From: Devosia enhydra
Lineage (GTDB): Bacteria > Pseudomonadota > Alphaproteobacteria > Rhizobiales > Devosiaceae
Assembly: GCF_900119845.1 (NCBI RefSeq)
Contig: NZ_FPKU01000001.1
Location: 1,211,528 to 1,275,527 of the forward strand
Reading direction: 5' to 3'
DNA: 64,000 bases
Part shown: piece by piece, positions 57,032 to 64,000 of the stretch
Layout: the number at the start of each line of letters is the position of its first letter
Numbering within the stretch: position 1 is the stretch's first letter
Program-made: the position numbers and the translations under genes
Notes under the pieces: model-generated
Seen by the model: only the letters and a program-made list of their open reading frames with translations
Databases searched by the model: none
Told to the model about the DNA's origin: nothing

Positions 57032-58348
57032 TCAGTGCGCTGCGCGCTGCCGCCAGCGGGCGATGATCGAGACATCGATGCCCGTCGCCAGCCGCGCCGT
57101 GGCCCAGAGGGCGAATGACCACGCGGTGATCGAAGCCAGTGCGGCGAGGGCTGCACCCATCAATCCGTGTTCCGGCACGAGGATCTGGTTGCCGAGAACC
57201 AGCACAACCATGCCGAGCGTCACGCCGGGCAGGCTCAGATGCGGCTTGTCATGCATCGACAGGACGAGCGCGGCCGGCCCGAAGGCCGAGCGCACGACGA
57301 GCGCGAGGCAGAGGATGAGCAGCGGGCCATAGCCGGGGGCGAAATCGGGCCCGAACAGCATGAGCATCAGCGGCCCGCCGATCGCCATGCCGGCGCACAG
57401 CACCAGCGCAAGCCCGCACGCCACCAGATTGGCATCGCCGATCTTGCGCGCGAAGCCGGCTCGATCATCGCGTCCGCCGGCCTCGAATATGTCGGGCACG
57501 ATGACGGAATAAACCGCCACCACCCCGAACGAGACAAGGGCGAAGACGCGCGCGCACACCCCGAAGATCGCCAGCTCCTCGCGGCTCATATGGCCCGCGA
57601 GCAACAGCAGGTCGATGTCGAAATAAAAATCTGTGGCCAGCCCGATCAGCACCAGCGGCACCGAAAAGCGCCACCAGCGCGCAACGGGCGCGGCACGGGG
57701 CGGCTTCTCCTTCGGCACGGTCCGCGCCGCCTGAACCACGAACAGCAGATGCACCAGCGACAACCCGGCATAGCCGAAGGCGAAGATGCCGATGAGCAGC
57801 ACGAGAGCCAAGGGACCATCGCCATGCGCCAGGAGCGCAGCGACAATCAGCGACGTGACCAGGACGAACGGGCGAAAGAGCGTATCGGCCGTAAAGCCCC
57901 AGAGCGGGCGCTTGAGCCCGATGAGCACAGCGCCGTTGAAAAACACCAGCGCCGTACCCGCCGCCATCACCACCGCCGGCACGAGATGGCCGGCAAGCGC
58001 CTGTCCCGGCTCGCCCAGCAGCGGCGCTATAACGGGCAGCAGCACGCCAGCCAGGATCGCCATGGCGGCGATATAGACATAGGCATGGCCAATGAAGCGC
58101 CACAGCATGTGCCCATCCTGGGCCGCGGCATATTCGGCGGAAAAATAGGTGCCGACGGCCTGAAACCCGAGCGGCAGGGCGACGGCCAGCAGGTTGATCG
58201 CTGCCAGCAGCAGCAGATATTCCCCGAGGACAGGCGCCCCCCAGAGTCGCGCGATCGCAGCCTGCGCGAGAAATGTTACCCCCGCGCCACCGATGCGCGC
58301 GGCAAAGATGATCGCCGATTGCGAGGCAAGCCGCCCCTTGATGCCCAT
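57032..58348 (-). CDS. Polysaccharide/lipid-linked oligosaccharide flippase (MOP superfamily)
   Basis: This 438-residue protein has about 12-14 hydrophobic helices. Its N-terminus (SQSAIIFAARIGGAGVTFLAQAAIARLWG) is typical of Wzx/MVF-type flippases, with LFRPFVLV and DIDLLLLAGHMS further on. It probably moves an envelope glycan precursor. The ATG shares one base with the stop of the FemAB-like gene (TGATG), so the pair is co-translated and likely works in one surface-polymer pathway. Confidence 0.85.
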   Translation of the reverse strand: MGIKGRLASQSAIIFAARIGGAGVTFLAQAAIARLWGAPVLGEYLLLLAAINLLAVALPLGFQAVGTYFSAEYAAAQDGHMLWRFIGHAYVYIAAMAILAGVLLPVIAPLLGEPGQALAGHLVPAVVMAAGTALVFFNGAVLIGLKRPLWGFTADTLFRPFVLVTSLIVAALLAHGDGPLALVLLIGIFAFGYAGLSLVHLLFVVQAARTVPKEKPPRAAPVARWWRFSVPLVLIGLATDFYFDIDLLLLAGHMSREELAIFGVCARVFALVSFGVVAVYSVIVPDIFEAGGRDDRAGFARKIGDANLVACGLALVLCAGMAIGGPLMLMLFGPDFAPGYGPLLILCLALVVRSAFGPAALVLSMHDKPHLSLPGVTLGMVVLVLGNQILVPEHGLMGAALAALASITAWSFALWATARLATGIDVSIIARWRQRAAH

Positions 58349-59511
58349 CAGTCGTCCCTGCCCTGCGCAGCCTGCCTGTCGCCTGCGCGGCCCTGGTCCG
58401 GCTTTGCGCCTTCTGGCCGCAACCGCTCCAGAACATGGGTGGCGCGGCGCTGCACCGCGCGCATGGCGAAGGCGGCGTGCCCGACCAGCTTTGGCAGCGG
58501 CCGGCTGGCATAGATGCCGACGGCCGGCACGGGCTCGATCACCCCGGCCGTACCCACCATGCCCTTCTTGAACTGGTGGAGGCCGGCAAACCCATCCGTG
58601 CCGCCAAGATCGTACCAGCGCGCCCGCGTATTGTCGCGCAGCCAGCGGATCACATGCCAGTGGAGGAAGTAGCCGGCCCGGAGATCGAGCGCTTCGCTGT
58701 CGGTGGCGCCATAAAGATAGACCGCCCGAAGCCCGGCCTTGAAGATGATCGCACCCGCGATCGCCCTGCCCTCCCGCCGCACGAAGAACAGCTCCGGGCG
58801 CAGGCGGGGATCCGCGATGGACAACAGGTCGGGCACCGTTTCATAGGCCGAATGGTCCGGGAATTTCTTGCGGTCGACCATCGTCTCGTAAAGCGCATCG
58901 AACAGCGGCCGGCTCTCGGGCCCGGCATGCTCGAAGCTCAGCCCCGCCTTTTCGGACTTGTTGAGATGGTAGCGCCATTTCTGCGCAAAGGCCTTGCGCC
59001 GCGCCTCGTCAGGCAGGCGAAGATCGACGATGTAGCGATTGGGAAACAAAAGCTCCGGCTTGGCGGAAAAGCCGCGCCGCTCGAGCACCTCGCTTTCGGG
59101 ATTGCGCGCAGAGATGCTCGCCCTTGGCAGGATCGAAAGGGTCATTCCTCGCCGGTCGGCATACTCCTCCATCAGCGCCGAAATCATCGTCTCGTAACGG
59201 GCTTCGGCCCCGTCCGAGACTTCGTCGGCGAGCATGGGCGCCCATTTGGCCACCGCGATCGCGCCGAGCCCCAGCGGCACGCGCTGGATCATCATCAGCG
59301 CCCCGCCGAGCACCGTCCCGCCGCTTTCGACCAGCACCGGCTCGAGCACAACGCCCGGCCAGCGCCGCGCCGAAAACGCCACCAGTTGCTCCTGACAGAC
59401 ACCATCGAAATCGGCCACCACGCTGTCCCACTCGGCTACAGGCACGCGCCGGAGCGTCGCCATAATGGCTGCGGCAGCAGGTTGAGTGCTGAGGGTGGCG
59501 GCGTGCGGCAT
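58348..59511 (-). CDS. FemAB/GNAT-like acyltransferase
   Basis: This protein has about 387 residues from ATG 59511; further in-frame ATGs upstream (59565, 59598) lack support. It belongs to the BioF2-like/FemAB GNAT group: KAFAQKWRYHLNKSEKAGLSFE, RPELFFVRREGRAIAGAIIFK, YLYGATDSEALDLRAGYFLHWHVIRW, and YDLGGTDGFAGLHQFKKGMVG near the end. Such enzymes transfer amino acids or acyl groups to peptidoglycan precursors or exopolysaccharides. The coupled flippase favours modification of a lipid-linked glycan. The C-terminus is a basic, Gln-rich tail. Confidence 0.82.
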   Translation of the reverse strand: MPHAATLSTQPAAAAIMATLRRVPVAEWDSVVADFDGVCQEQLVAFSARRWPGVVLEPVLVESGGTVLGGALMMIQRVPLGLGAIAVAKWAPMLADEVSDGAEARYETMISALMEEYADRRGMTLSILPRASISARNPESEVLERRGFSAKPELLFPNRYIVDLRLPDEARRKAFAQKWRYHLNKSEKAGLSFEHAGPESRPLFDALYETMVDRKKFPDHSAYETVPDLLSIADPRLRPELFFVRREGRAIAGAIIFKAGLRAVYLYGATDSEALDLRAGYFLHWHVIRWLRDNTRARWYDLGGTDGFAGLHQFKKGMVGTAGVIEPVPAVGIYASRPLPKLVGHAAFAMRAVQRRATHVLERLRPEGAKPDQGRAGDRQAAQGRDD

Positions 59512-59654
59512 GGCGGGCGATCCGTGACCGGGATGCGATGCCGGCAATCCTAGCCAGTCGAACATGAGCAATTTGCCAACGGGCCCGGGCCCCGGCATCT
59601 TCGCCGTCGGACTGGTTAGCAAACTGCCAGCGACATCGAAAAAAGCCCACACAA

Positions 59655-59686
59655 GCAAAAGGGCGCCATCCGATGGACAGCGCCCC
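59655..59686 (-). terminator. Intrinsic terminator after the TerC-family gene
   Basis: On the minus strand GGGCGC and GCGCCC close a hairpin with additional inner pairing. TTTT follows. It lies 24 bases after the stop. Confidence 0.6.
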
Positions 59687-59709
59687 TGACGTCAAGCGTT
59701 TGTCCTGGC

Positions 59710-60396
59710 TCAACCCTTGATGAAGGGAATGGCCGGCAGGGTATGCCCGAGCACCTGGTCGAGCCCTTCATAGCCCATCTTGAGCGCCACATAGAGGATG
59801 ACGAGCAGGCCGATCCAGGCGATCCAGCGGAACTTGTTGAGCACATTGGCAATATAGGCGGAGGCAACGCCCATCAGCGCCACAGACAGCAGCAGCCCGA
59901 AGATCAGCACTTCGGGATGATCGTGGGCCGCACCGGCCACGGCCAGCACGTTGTCGAGCGACATCGACACGTCGGCGATCAGGATCTGGATGGCCGCCTG
60001 GCGCAGCGTCTTGCGCGGGGCGCCCTTGGCAACCGTACCGTCCTTGTTGAGGTCGGCATCGGCCAGAGCTTCGGTCGCCGCATGCTCTTCGGCATGCGAG
60101 ACGGTGAGCTCGCGATACATCTTCCAGCAGACCCAGAGCAGCAGCACGCCGCCCGCGATCAAGAGGCCGCCGCCGAGCGCAAGCAACTGCGTGGTGATCA
60201 GGGCAAAGCAGATGCGCAGCACGGTTGCCGCGGCAATGCCGATCAGGATGGCCTTCTTGCGCTGGTCGGCCGGCAGGCCGGCAGCCGCAAGCCCGATGAC
60301 TATGGCGTTGTCACCGGCAAGGACCAGATCGATCATGATGACTTGGAGGAAGGCGGACAGCGCCTCCCCGGTGAAGAGATTTGTTATGAAGTCCAC
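59710..60396 (-). CDS. TerC-family integral membrane protein (YjbE-like)
   Basis: This 228-residue protein has about seven hydrophobic segments and the two TerC acidic motifs, LVLAGDNAIVIGLAAAGL and ADVSMSLDNVLAVAGAA, which likely bind a metal in the membrane. A charged loop (AEEHAATEALADADLNKDG) lies in the middle. Relatives export Mn2+ or help metallate exported proteins. The start is GTG 60396. Upstream is a repeat- and hairpin-rich leader. A Mn-linked role is inferred from the family only. Confidence 0.88.
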   Translation of the reverse strand: MDFITNLFTGEALSAFLQVIMIDLVLAGDNAIVIGLAAAGLPADQRKKAILIGIAAATVLRICFALITTQLLALGGGLLIAGGVLLLWVCWKMYRELTVSHAEEHAATEALADADLNKDGTVAKGAPRKTLRQAAIQILIADVSMSLDNVLAVAGAAHDHPEVLIFGLLLSVALMGVASAYIANVLNKFRWIAWIGLLVILYVALKMGYEGLDQVLGHTLPAIPFIKG

Positions 60397-60530
60397 GGCC
60401 AGACCTGTTGCGTGGTTTCGAGGAGACGAAACGGTCTTGGGCAGGCCCTCCGTCGCGCGCTGTCATACAGCGTCAGCCGCCCCCTGCGAAGAGCCCCCTG
60501 CGACATCTTGTACGATTCTTTAGGCCTAGC
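60397..60530 (-). promoter_or_regulatory. Structured leader of the TerC-family gene
   Basis: On the minus strand the leader has two direct copies of TCGCAGGGGGC (complement of 60479-60489 and 60493-60503). It also has the hairpins GCTGT-ATG-ACAGC (60459-60471) and GTTTCG-TCTCCT-CGAAAC (60415-60432). Many TerC genes have a Mn riboswitch (yybP-ykoY), but I do not find its conserved GGGGAGUAG loop. The rest of the 341-base gap up to 60737 holds only the OMP ribosome-binding site. Confidence 0.35.
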
Positions 60531-60737
60531 GGCCCATCCGGCGAAGCGAAGAGCTCTGCCGATCACCAGGCCCCGACGCTACGATTCGCAGCGAAACGTC
60601 CGATACTCCGGCAGCGCGCGAGGTCGGACCCGGCTGCAAGCCAAATCGATTGTCAAATGGGCATCCCCATGCTCCCCTCCATCATTGCGGGCGCAAAGTG
60701 GGGACGATGCGCGGCGCAGGGTCGAGGGAGGGTTTCG

Positions 60738-61637
60738 GTGTTCAGCAAGACTTTTGTCGTCGGCGCCGTGTTGCTTGCAACCTGTAGTCATGCACAGGCT
60801 CAAGATGGCGCGCGTGCCTACCATCCGGTGCCCAAAGGCACGAATTTCGCAAGCCTGACTGTAACGGCGCAGCAGCTGACCATCGCAGGCAGCGAATTTG
60901 GCGTGGCGGTCGTCACGCCCTCTTACCAGGGCTATTTCGAATTGGCCGGCACCGCGAGCGCGTTCCTGATCGGCATGCCGATTGGCAGTCTTTCTGCCGC
61001 TCTCGATACCGGTTTTGGAATCGTCAATCTCGAAACCGATGTCGCACCGGGCGACATGTTCATTGGCGGGCAGTTAGGTTTGTTCGGGTCGCCATCGCTG
61101 GGGCCGATGGATTACGCTCAGTACAAGCCCGGTCTTCAAGCCATTGCTGCCGCTAAGCTGTTCCTGCCAACCGGAGACTACGATTCCTCCCGGCTCTTGA
61201 ACCTGGGCGGCAACCGCTGGTCGCTGCAGGCAAGCCTTCCGATCAGCTACATCCTGGCCGACACTCTGCTGGACCCGGATCTGACGACGTTCGAGCTTGT
61301 GCCCAGTGTGCATATTTTTGGCGACAACGACGACCCGTTCGGGTCCTCGACCGTGGCCAGCCAAGAGCCGCTATTCCTCCTGGAGGCCCACGTGACCCGC
61401 AATTTTGGCCCCTCGGTATGGGCGGCGCTGGACGGATATTATGTTCGGGGCGGTGAGACATCATCCAACGGCGTGCCGGACGGAAACGCGCAGGAGACCC
61501 TGTCGCTGGGGGCGACGCTGGGCTTGGTACTGAGCCCATCCCTGGCTATGCGCGCCAGTTACGTTGAACAGGTCTATTCGACGGTGTCTGATTCAAGTTT
61601 TCGAAGCGTCCGGGTCACGTCCGCTTACAGGTTCTAG
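60738..61637 (+). CDS. Outer-membrane transporter-like protein (Phenol_MetA_deg family)
   Basis: This 299-residue protein starts at GTG 60738 behind GGGAGGG. A signal peptide (FVVGAVLLATCSHAQAQDG) precedes a beta-rich chain: AKLFLPTGDYDSSRLLNLGGNRWSLQ, TTFELVPSVHIFGDNDDPF, SVWAALDGYYVRGGETSSNG. It ends in a strand with terminal Phe (VRVTSAYRF), the outer-membrane barrel signal. This fits the MetA-pathway phenol degradation-like family, whose substrate role is poorly known. Codon use has more A/T than most neighbours, so it may be a later arrival. It is divergent from the TerC gene. Confidence 0.82.
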   Translation: MFSKTFVVGAVLLATCSHAQAQDGARAYHPVPKGTNFASLTVTAQQLTIAGSEFGVAVVTPSYQGYFELAGTASAFLIGMPIGSLSAALDTGFGIVNLETDVAPGDMFIGGQLGLFGSPSLGPMDYAQYKPGLQAIAAAKLFLPTGDYDSSRLLNLGGNRWSLQASLPISYILADTLLDPDLTTFELVPSVHIFGDNDDPFGSSTVASQEPLFLLEAHVTRNFGPSVWAALDGYYVRGGETSSNGVPDGNAQETLSLGATLGLVLSPSLAMRASYVEQVYSTVSDSSFRSVRVTSAYRF

Positions 61638-61685
61638 CGGCAGTCGCTGACGGCGATACGCAACGCCGCGTTGCCAGCAGTGCGG

Positions 61686-61714
61686 AAAAAACTTAGGGCG
61701 CCAACGGCGCCCTT
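61686..61714 (-). terminator. Intrinsic terminator after tRNA-Lys
   Basis: AGGGCGCC and GGCGCCCT form an 8-bp stem with a three-base loop (61695-61713). TTTTTT follows on the minus strand. It is 42 bases after the tRNA. Confidence 0.85.
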
Positions 61715-61755
61715 CGTAATTCCACCAAAGATATCAACCGCTTACGCGGAGGGCT

Positions 61756-61831
<76 letters not shown>

Positions 61832-61969
61832 TGGGCCGAGCGGGTGTCTAGCAAAGCGATCCGGTGCTGTCCAGCGTCAGTTCGCACTTTTGGCAAATCA
61901 ATGCTCTGCTAAGCTCAGAAGGCGCAGCGCAGGCTCGTCGGAGTGCGAGGCAGAGGGCTCGGGGGAGCG

Positions 61970-62818
61970 ATGACGATCACAGAGGACAATCAGCTGGCCT
62001 TTGCCTGGCTGGGCGGACACGCGCTGGCCCTGGGCCTGGCAATGCTGATTCTCGCCATCGGCTATGTCTCGGCACGCTGGCTATCAGGCGTGATCAAGCG
62101 CCTGCTGCCGCGCGCCTATGGCGTCGACAAGAACTTCACGCCGCTCCTCGCCCAGGCCACCTATTACGGCGTCATCGTGCTGTCGGTGGTGATGGCGCTC
62201 AATCTTGTGGGCGTGCAATCGACGTCGATTCTCGCCGTGCTCGGCGCGGCCGGCCTTGCCATCGCGCTGGCGCTGCAGGGCACGCTGTCCAACATCGCCT
62301 CGGGCCTGATGCTCGTGCTGCTGCGGCCCGTCGCGATCGGGGAATACATCACAAGTGATGGCGGGGTGTCCGGCATCGTCGTCGAGATCGGGCTTTTCGG
62401 CACCCGTCTGCGGACCACCAGCGGCCTCTATGTCTTCATCCCGAACCAGAAGCTCTTCGCCTCGGCGATCACCAATCACAGCCGGGAGGTGCGCAGGCGC
62501 GTCGATATCACGGTCACCATGCCCGATGCGCTCGATATCGCCCGCGCCCGCAAGGTGCTGCTGCGGATCGCCACCAGCGATCGCCGCGTGCTCGTCGATC
62601 CGGCGCCCACCGTGCATGTCGACAGTTTTTCGGGCTCGTCGGTCACCCTCCAGCTGCGGGCCTGGACGCAGACGCCCGACTACCTGCCGACGCTCTATGC
62701 CCTGACCGAGGAGGCAAAGCTCGCGCTCGACAGGGCGCTGACGGGAGAGGAGCGCAGCCAGATCAATGTCGTGCCCGACCAGACCACGCCGCGCCCCGAC
62801 AGCATTCCCAAGCCATAA
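61970..62818 (+). CDS. Small-conductance mechanosensitive channel (MscS family)
   Basis: This 282-residue channel opens on hypo-osmotic shock to release solutes. Three membrane helices are visible: LALGLAMLILAIGYVSARWL, YYGVIVLSVVMALNLV and the pore helix VLGAAGLAIALALQGTLSNIASG, which has the Gly/Ala packing pattern of MscS. The beta domain follows with RPVAIGEYI and LYVFIPNQKLF, then an alpha/beta cytoplasmic domain (TVHVDSFSGSSVTLQLRAW). The length is that of E. coli MscS. ATG 61970 follows GGGGGAG. Confidence 0.92.
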   Translation: MTITEDNQLAFAWLGGHALALGLAMLILAIGYVSARWLSGVIKRLLPRAYGVDKNFTPLLAQATYYGVIVLSVVMALNLVGVQSTSILAVLGAAGLAIALALQGTLSNIASGLMLVLLRPVAIGEYITSDGGVSGIVVEIGLFGTRLRTTSGLYVFIPNQKLFASAITNHSREVRRRVDITVTMPDALDIARARKVLLRIATSDRRVLVDPAPTVHVDSFSGSSVTLQLRAWTQTPDYLPTLYALTEEAKLALDRALTGEERSQINVVPDQTTPRPDSIPKP

Positions 62819-62824
62819 GGCGGC

Positions 62825-63460
62825 TCAGGAGGCCGGGTTGTCCTTGGTACCGAGAAGCGCCTTGTCGCCCCAGATCTCGCGCAGCCGCGCATCGCGGCCG
62901 CAGAAGAAGCGGTACGAGGTGTAGTGGGCGGCGTTGTTGATGTAGAAATCCTGATGATAATCTTCGGCGCGGTAGAAGGTCTTGCCCTCGACGATGGCGG
63001 TGGCCGGCGTCCGTCCGAGCTCTGCCTTCACGGCCTCTTTGCTGGCCTCGGCGGCGGCGGTCTCGTCGGGGCTGGCGGTAAAGATGCCTGTGCGGTAGCT
63101 CGGCCCCTTGTCGCAGAACTGGCCCTCGGCATCGAAGGGATCGACCGAATGCCAGAAGACCGTCAGCAGCTTGTCGTAGGACGTCACGGTCGGGTCGTAA
63201 GTCACTTCCACCGCTTCGTAATGTCCGGTGGTCTTATCGCGGGTGACGGTATCGTAAGTGGCCGTCGCCGCTTCCCCGCCGATATAGCCCGAGACCGTGG
63301 CGGTCACCCCCTGCACCTTGTCGAAATCCGATTCCACGCACCAGAAGCACCCGCCGGCGAACACGGCGGTCGCCGTCTGCTGGGCTGCGGCGGGAAGCGC
63401 GGGCGCCCAACTCAGCGCGACGGCAAGGGCGAGCGTGAAAACTTGGTTCGAAATCCGCAT
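62825..63460 (-). CDS. msrA: Peptide methionine sulfoxide reductase MsrA, exported
   Basis: This 211-residue enzyme reduces methionine-S-sulfoxide in proteins. ATG 63460 (GGGAG) gives a signal peptide (VFTLALAVALSWAPALPAAAQ), so it acts in the periplasm, unlike most MsrA. The active site is AGGCFWCVE with the catalytic Cys at 38 and a neighbour Cys at 41. Substrate residues are in GYIGGEAATATYDTV and TGHYEAVEVTYDP. Cys in FCDKGPSYRTGI and FFCGRDARL may resolve the disulfide. It converges on mscS. Confidence 0.93.
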   Translation of the reverse strand: MRISNQVFTLALAVALSWAPALPAAAQQTATAVFAGGCFWCVESDFDKVQGVTATVSGYIGGEAATATYDTVTRDKTTGHYEAVEVTYDPTVTSYDKLLTVFWHSVDPFDAEGQFCDKGPSYRTGIFTASPDETAAAEASKEAVKAELGRTPATAIVEGKTFYRAEDYHQDFYINNAAHYTSYRFFCGRDARLREIWGDKALLGTKDNPAS

Positions 63461-63548
63461 GAGGGTCTCCCGTGGCGCGCTTCTGCGCCCGCAAGGAGTG
63501 CCCCGAGGCGGATCGAAGCTCAAGACAAAGTTCCGTTAACCCGGGGCC

Positions 63549-63848
63549 TCACTCGTTGCGCAGCAGGGCGCGGAAGGTCTCGAAATCGAGCACGTTGTTA
63601 CGCGGCCGCTGCGGCCGGTGCGGGGTCTCGTCCATGAGCTGGATGGTGCGCTCTATGATCTGTCGCAGTTGCAGCGAATGGATATCCTCATCGCGCAGCA
63701 TCGATGCCGCGCGCTGCAGATGATCGCGCGCAAGGAGATAAGTCGGAGGCAATGGGGTCTCCTGAAGCACGGGCCGGGAACCGGACTGTCTGGTTTCGGG
63801 CGCCGACGCCTGAGAATCGCCGGCAACGAGGAGAGTCTGCGCCTGCAT
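63549..63848 (-). CDS. Small conserved-looking protein, function unknown
   Basis: This 99-residue protein starts at ATG 63848 with AAAGGAG nine bases upstream. The first 35 residues look disordered. Then come two predicted helices, TYLLARDHLQRAASMLRDED and LQLRQIIERTIQLMDE. It ends NNVLDFETFRALLRNE. No signal peptide or membrane segment is seen. I do not recognise a family. A palindrome lies 30 bases upstream of the start. Confidence 0.7.
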   Translation of the reverse strand: MQAQTLLVAGDSQASAPETRQSGSRPVLQETPLPPTYLLARDHLQRAASMLRDEDIHSLQLRQIIERTIQLMDETPHRPQRPRNNVLDFETFRALLRNE

Positions 63849-63877
63849 GCTTGTCGGCTCCTTTCCGGCCGATGGTC

Positions 63878-63892
63878 GATTTGAATCAAATC
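63878..63892. promoter_or_regulatory. Perfect inverted repeat upstream of the 99-aa gene
   Basis: GATTTGA-A-TCAAATC is a 7-bp inverted repeat around one base, in an AT-rich intergenic stretch. TTGACC (minus strand, complement of 63905-63910) lies next to it, but no good -10 hexamer follows. It is an operator candidate. Confidence 0.35.
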
Positions 63893-64000
63893 GTCATCAT
63901 TTTCGGTCAAGCCCCTGATTCAATTCTATTATGCATGACAATTTTTCGGCGCTGCCGTCGTCGCACGAGGCTCTGGCGTTAACCTGAGCCCTGATTAGAC

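Noticed and set aside
60397-60530. yybP-ykoY manganese riboswitch call for the TerC leader
   Set aside because: The conserved GGGGAGUAG loop is not found, so only a generic structured leader is reported.
60651-60656. Perfect TTGACA on the minus strand as a TerC promoter
   Set aside because: No -10-like hexamer is found 15-19 bases downstream; the sequence there is GC-rich.

Overview
The window is a GC-rich chromosomal segment from an alphaproteobacterium, most likely of the order Hyphomicrobiales (Rhizobiales) and perhaps Devosia-like. The order call rests on several independent signals: a complete suf operon with an Irr-type iron control element, an SOS box of the alphaproteobacterial form GTTC-N7-GTTC, a CtrA-type TTAA-N7-TTAA site, and a giant growth-pole-ring-like protein typical of polar-growing Rhizobiales. 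The genus is a guess. Almost everything is core metabolism and cell-envelope biology. I see no insertion sequence, prophage, CRISPR array or rRNA, and one tRNA.

Layout. 1-1.3 kb: a small leader-controlled ORF candidate and two tandem paralogous secreted proteins. 1.4-6.4 kb: parE behind a candidate LexA box, a DEAD-box RNA helicase and a GGDEF protein. 6.4-13.6 kb (minus): iscS-like, sufB, cupin, sufC, sufD, sufS, sufT-like, sufA. This is one Fe-S assembly operon, read from a divergent promoter region carrying the Irr-like box. 13.9-16 kb: alpha/beta hydrolase and tyrS. 16-26.7 kb: envelope genes (AsmA/YhdP-like protein, M23 peptidase, PBP1A, AmiC) with bcp and a frameshift-regulated prfB. 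27-30 kb: rne with a long leader. 30-36 kb: DUF1428, aminotransferase, DsbA-like, aroQ, accB-accC, aat. 36-41.8 kb (minus): assimilatory sulfur operon cysG, DUF2849, cysI, cysH-DUF934 fusion, followed by a ferredoxin-NADP reductase.

42-43.2 kb: two coupled secreted paralogs. 43.2-44 kb (minus): an adrenodoxin-type ferredoxin and a degenerate Hpt-like protein. 44.3-50.7 kb: the 2128-residue hendecad-repeat protein. 51-59.5 kb (mostly minus): MFS transporter, LpxH-like phosphatase, secreted GH3 enzyme, acs, flippase and FemAB-like acyltransferase. 59.7-64 kb: TerC-family protein with a structured leader, an outer-membrane transporter-like protein, tRNA-Lys(CTT), MscS channel, periplasmic MsrA and a small unknown protein.

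Functional links. The suf operon, adrenodoxin-type ferredoxin, FNR and sulfite reductase share Fe-S/electron-transfer chemistry. PBP1A, AmiC, the GH3 enzyme, the FemAB-like protein and the giant polarity protein all bear on peptidoglycan and growth. The most interesting points are the giant hendecad protein with its CtrA-type promoter and divergent degenerate Hpt neighbour, the +1 frameshift in prfB, the Irr- and LexA-type operators, the CysH-DUF934 fusion, and alternative hairpins over the start of the small ORF at 109-273. Many long open frames lie antisense to real genes; these were treated as GC-rich shadows.
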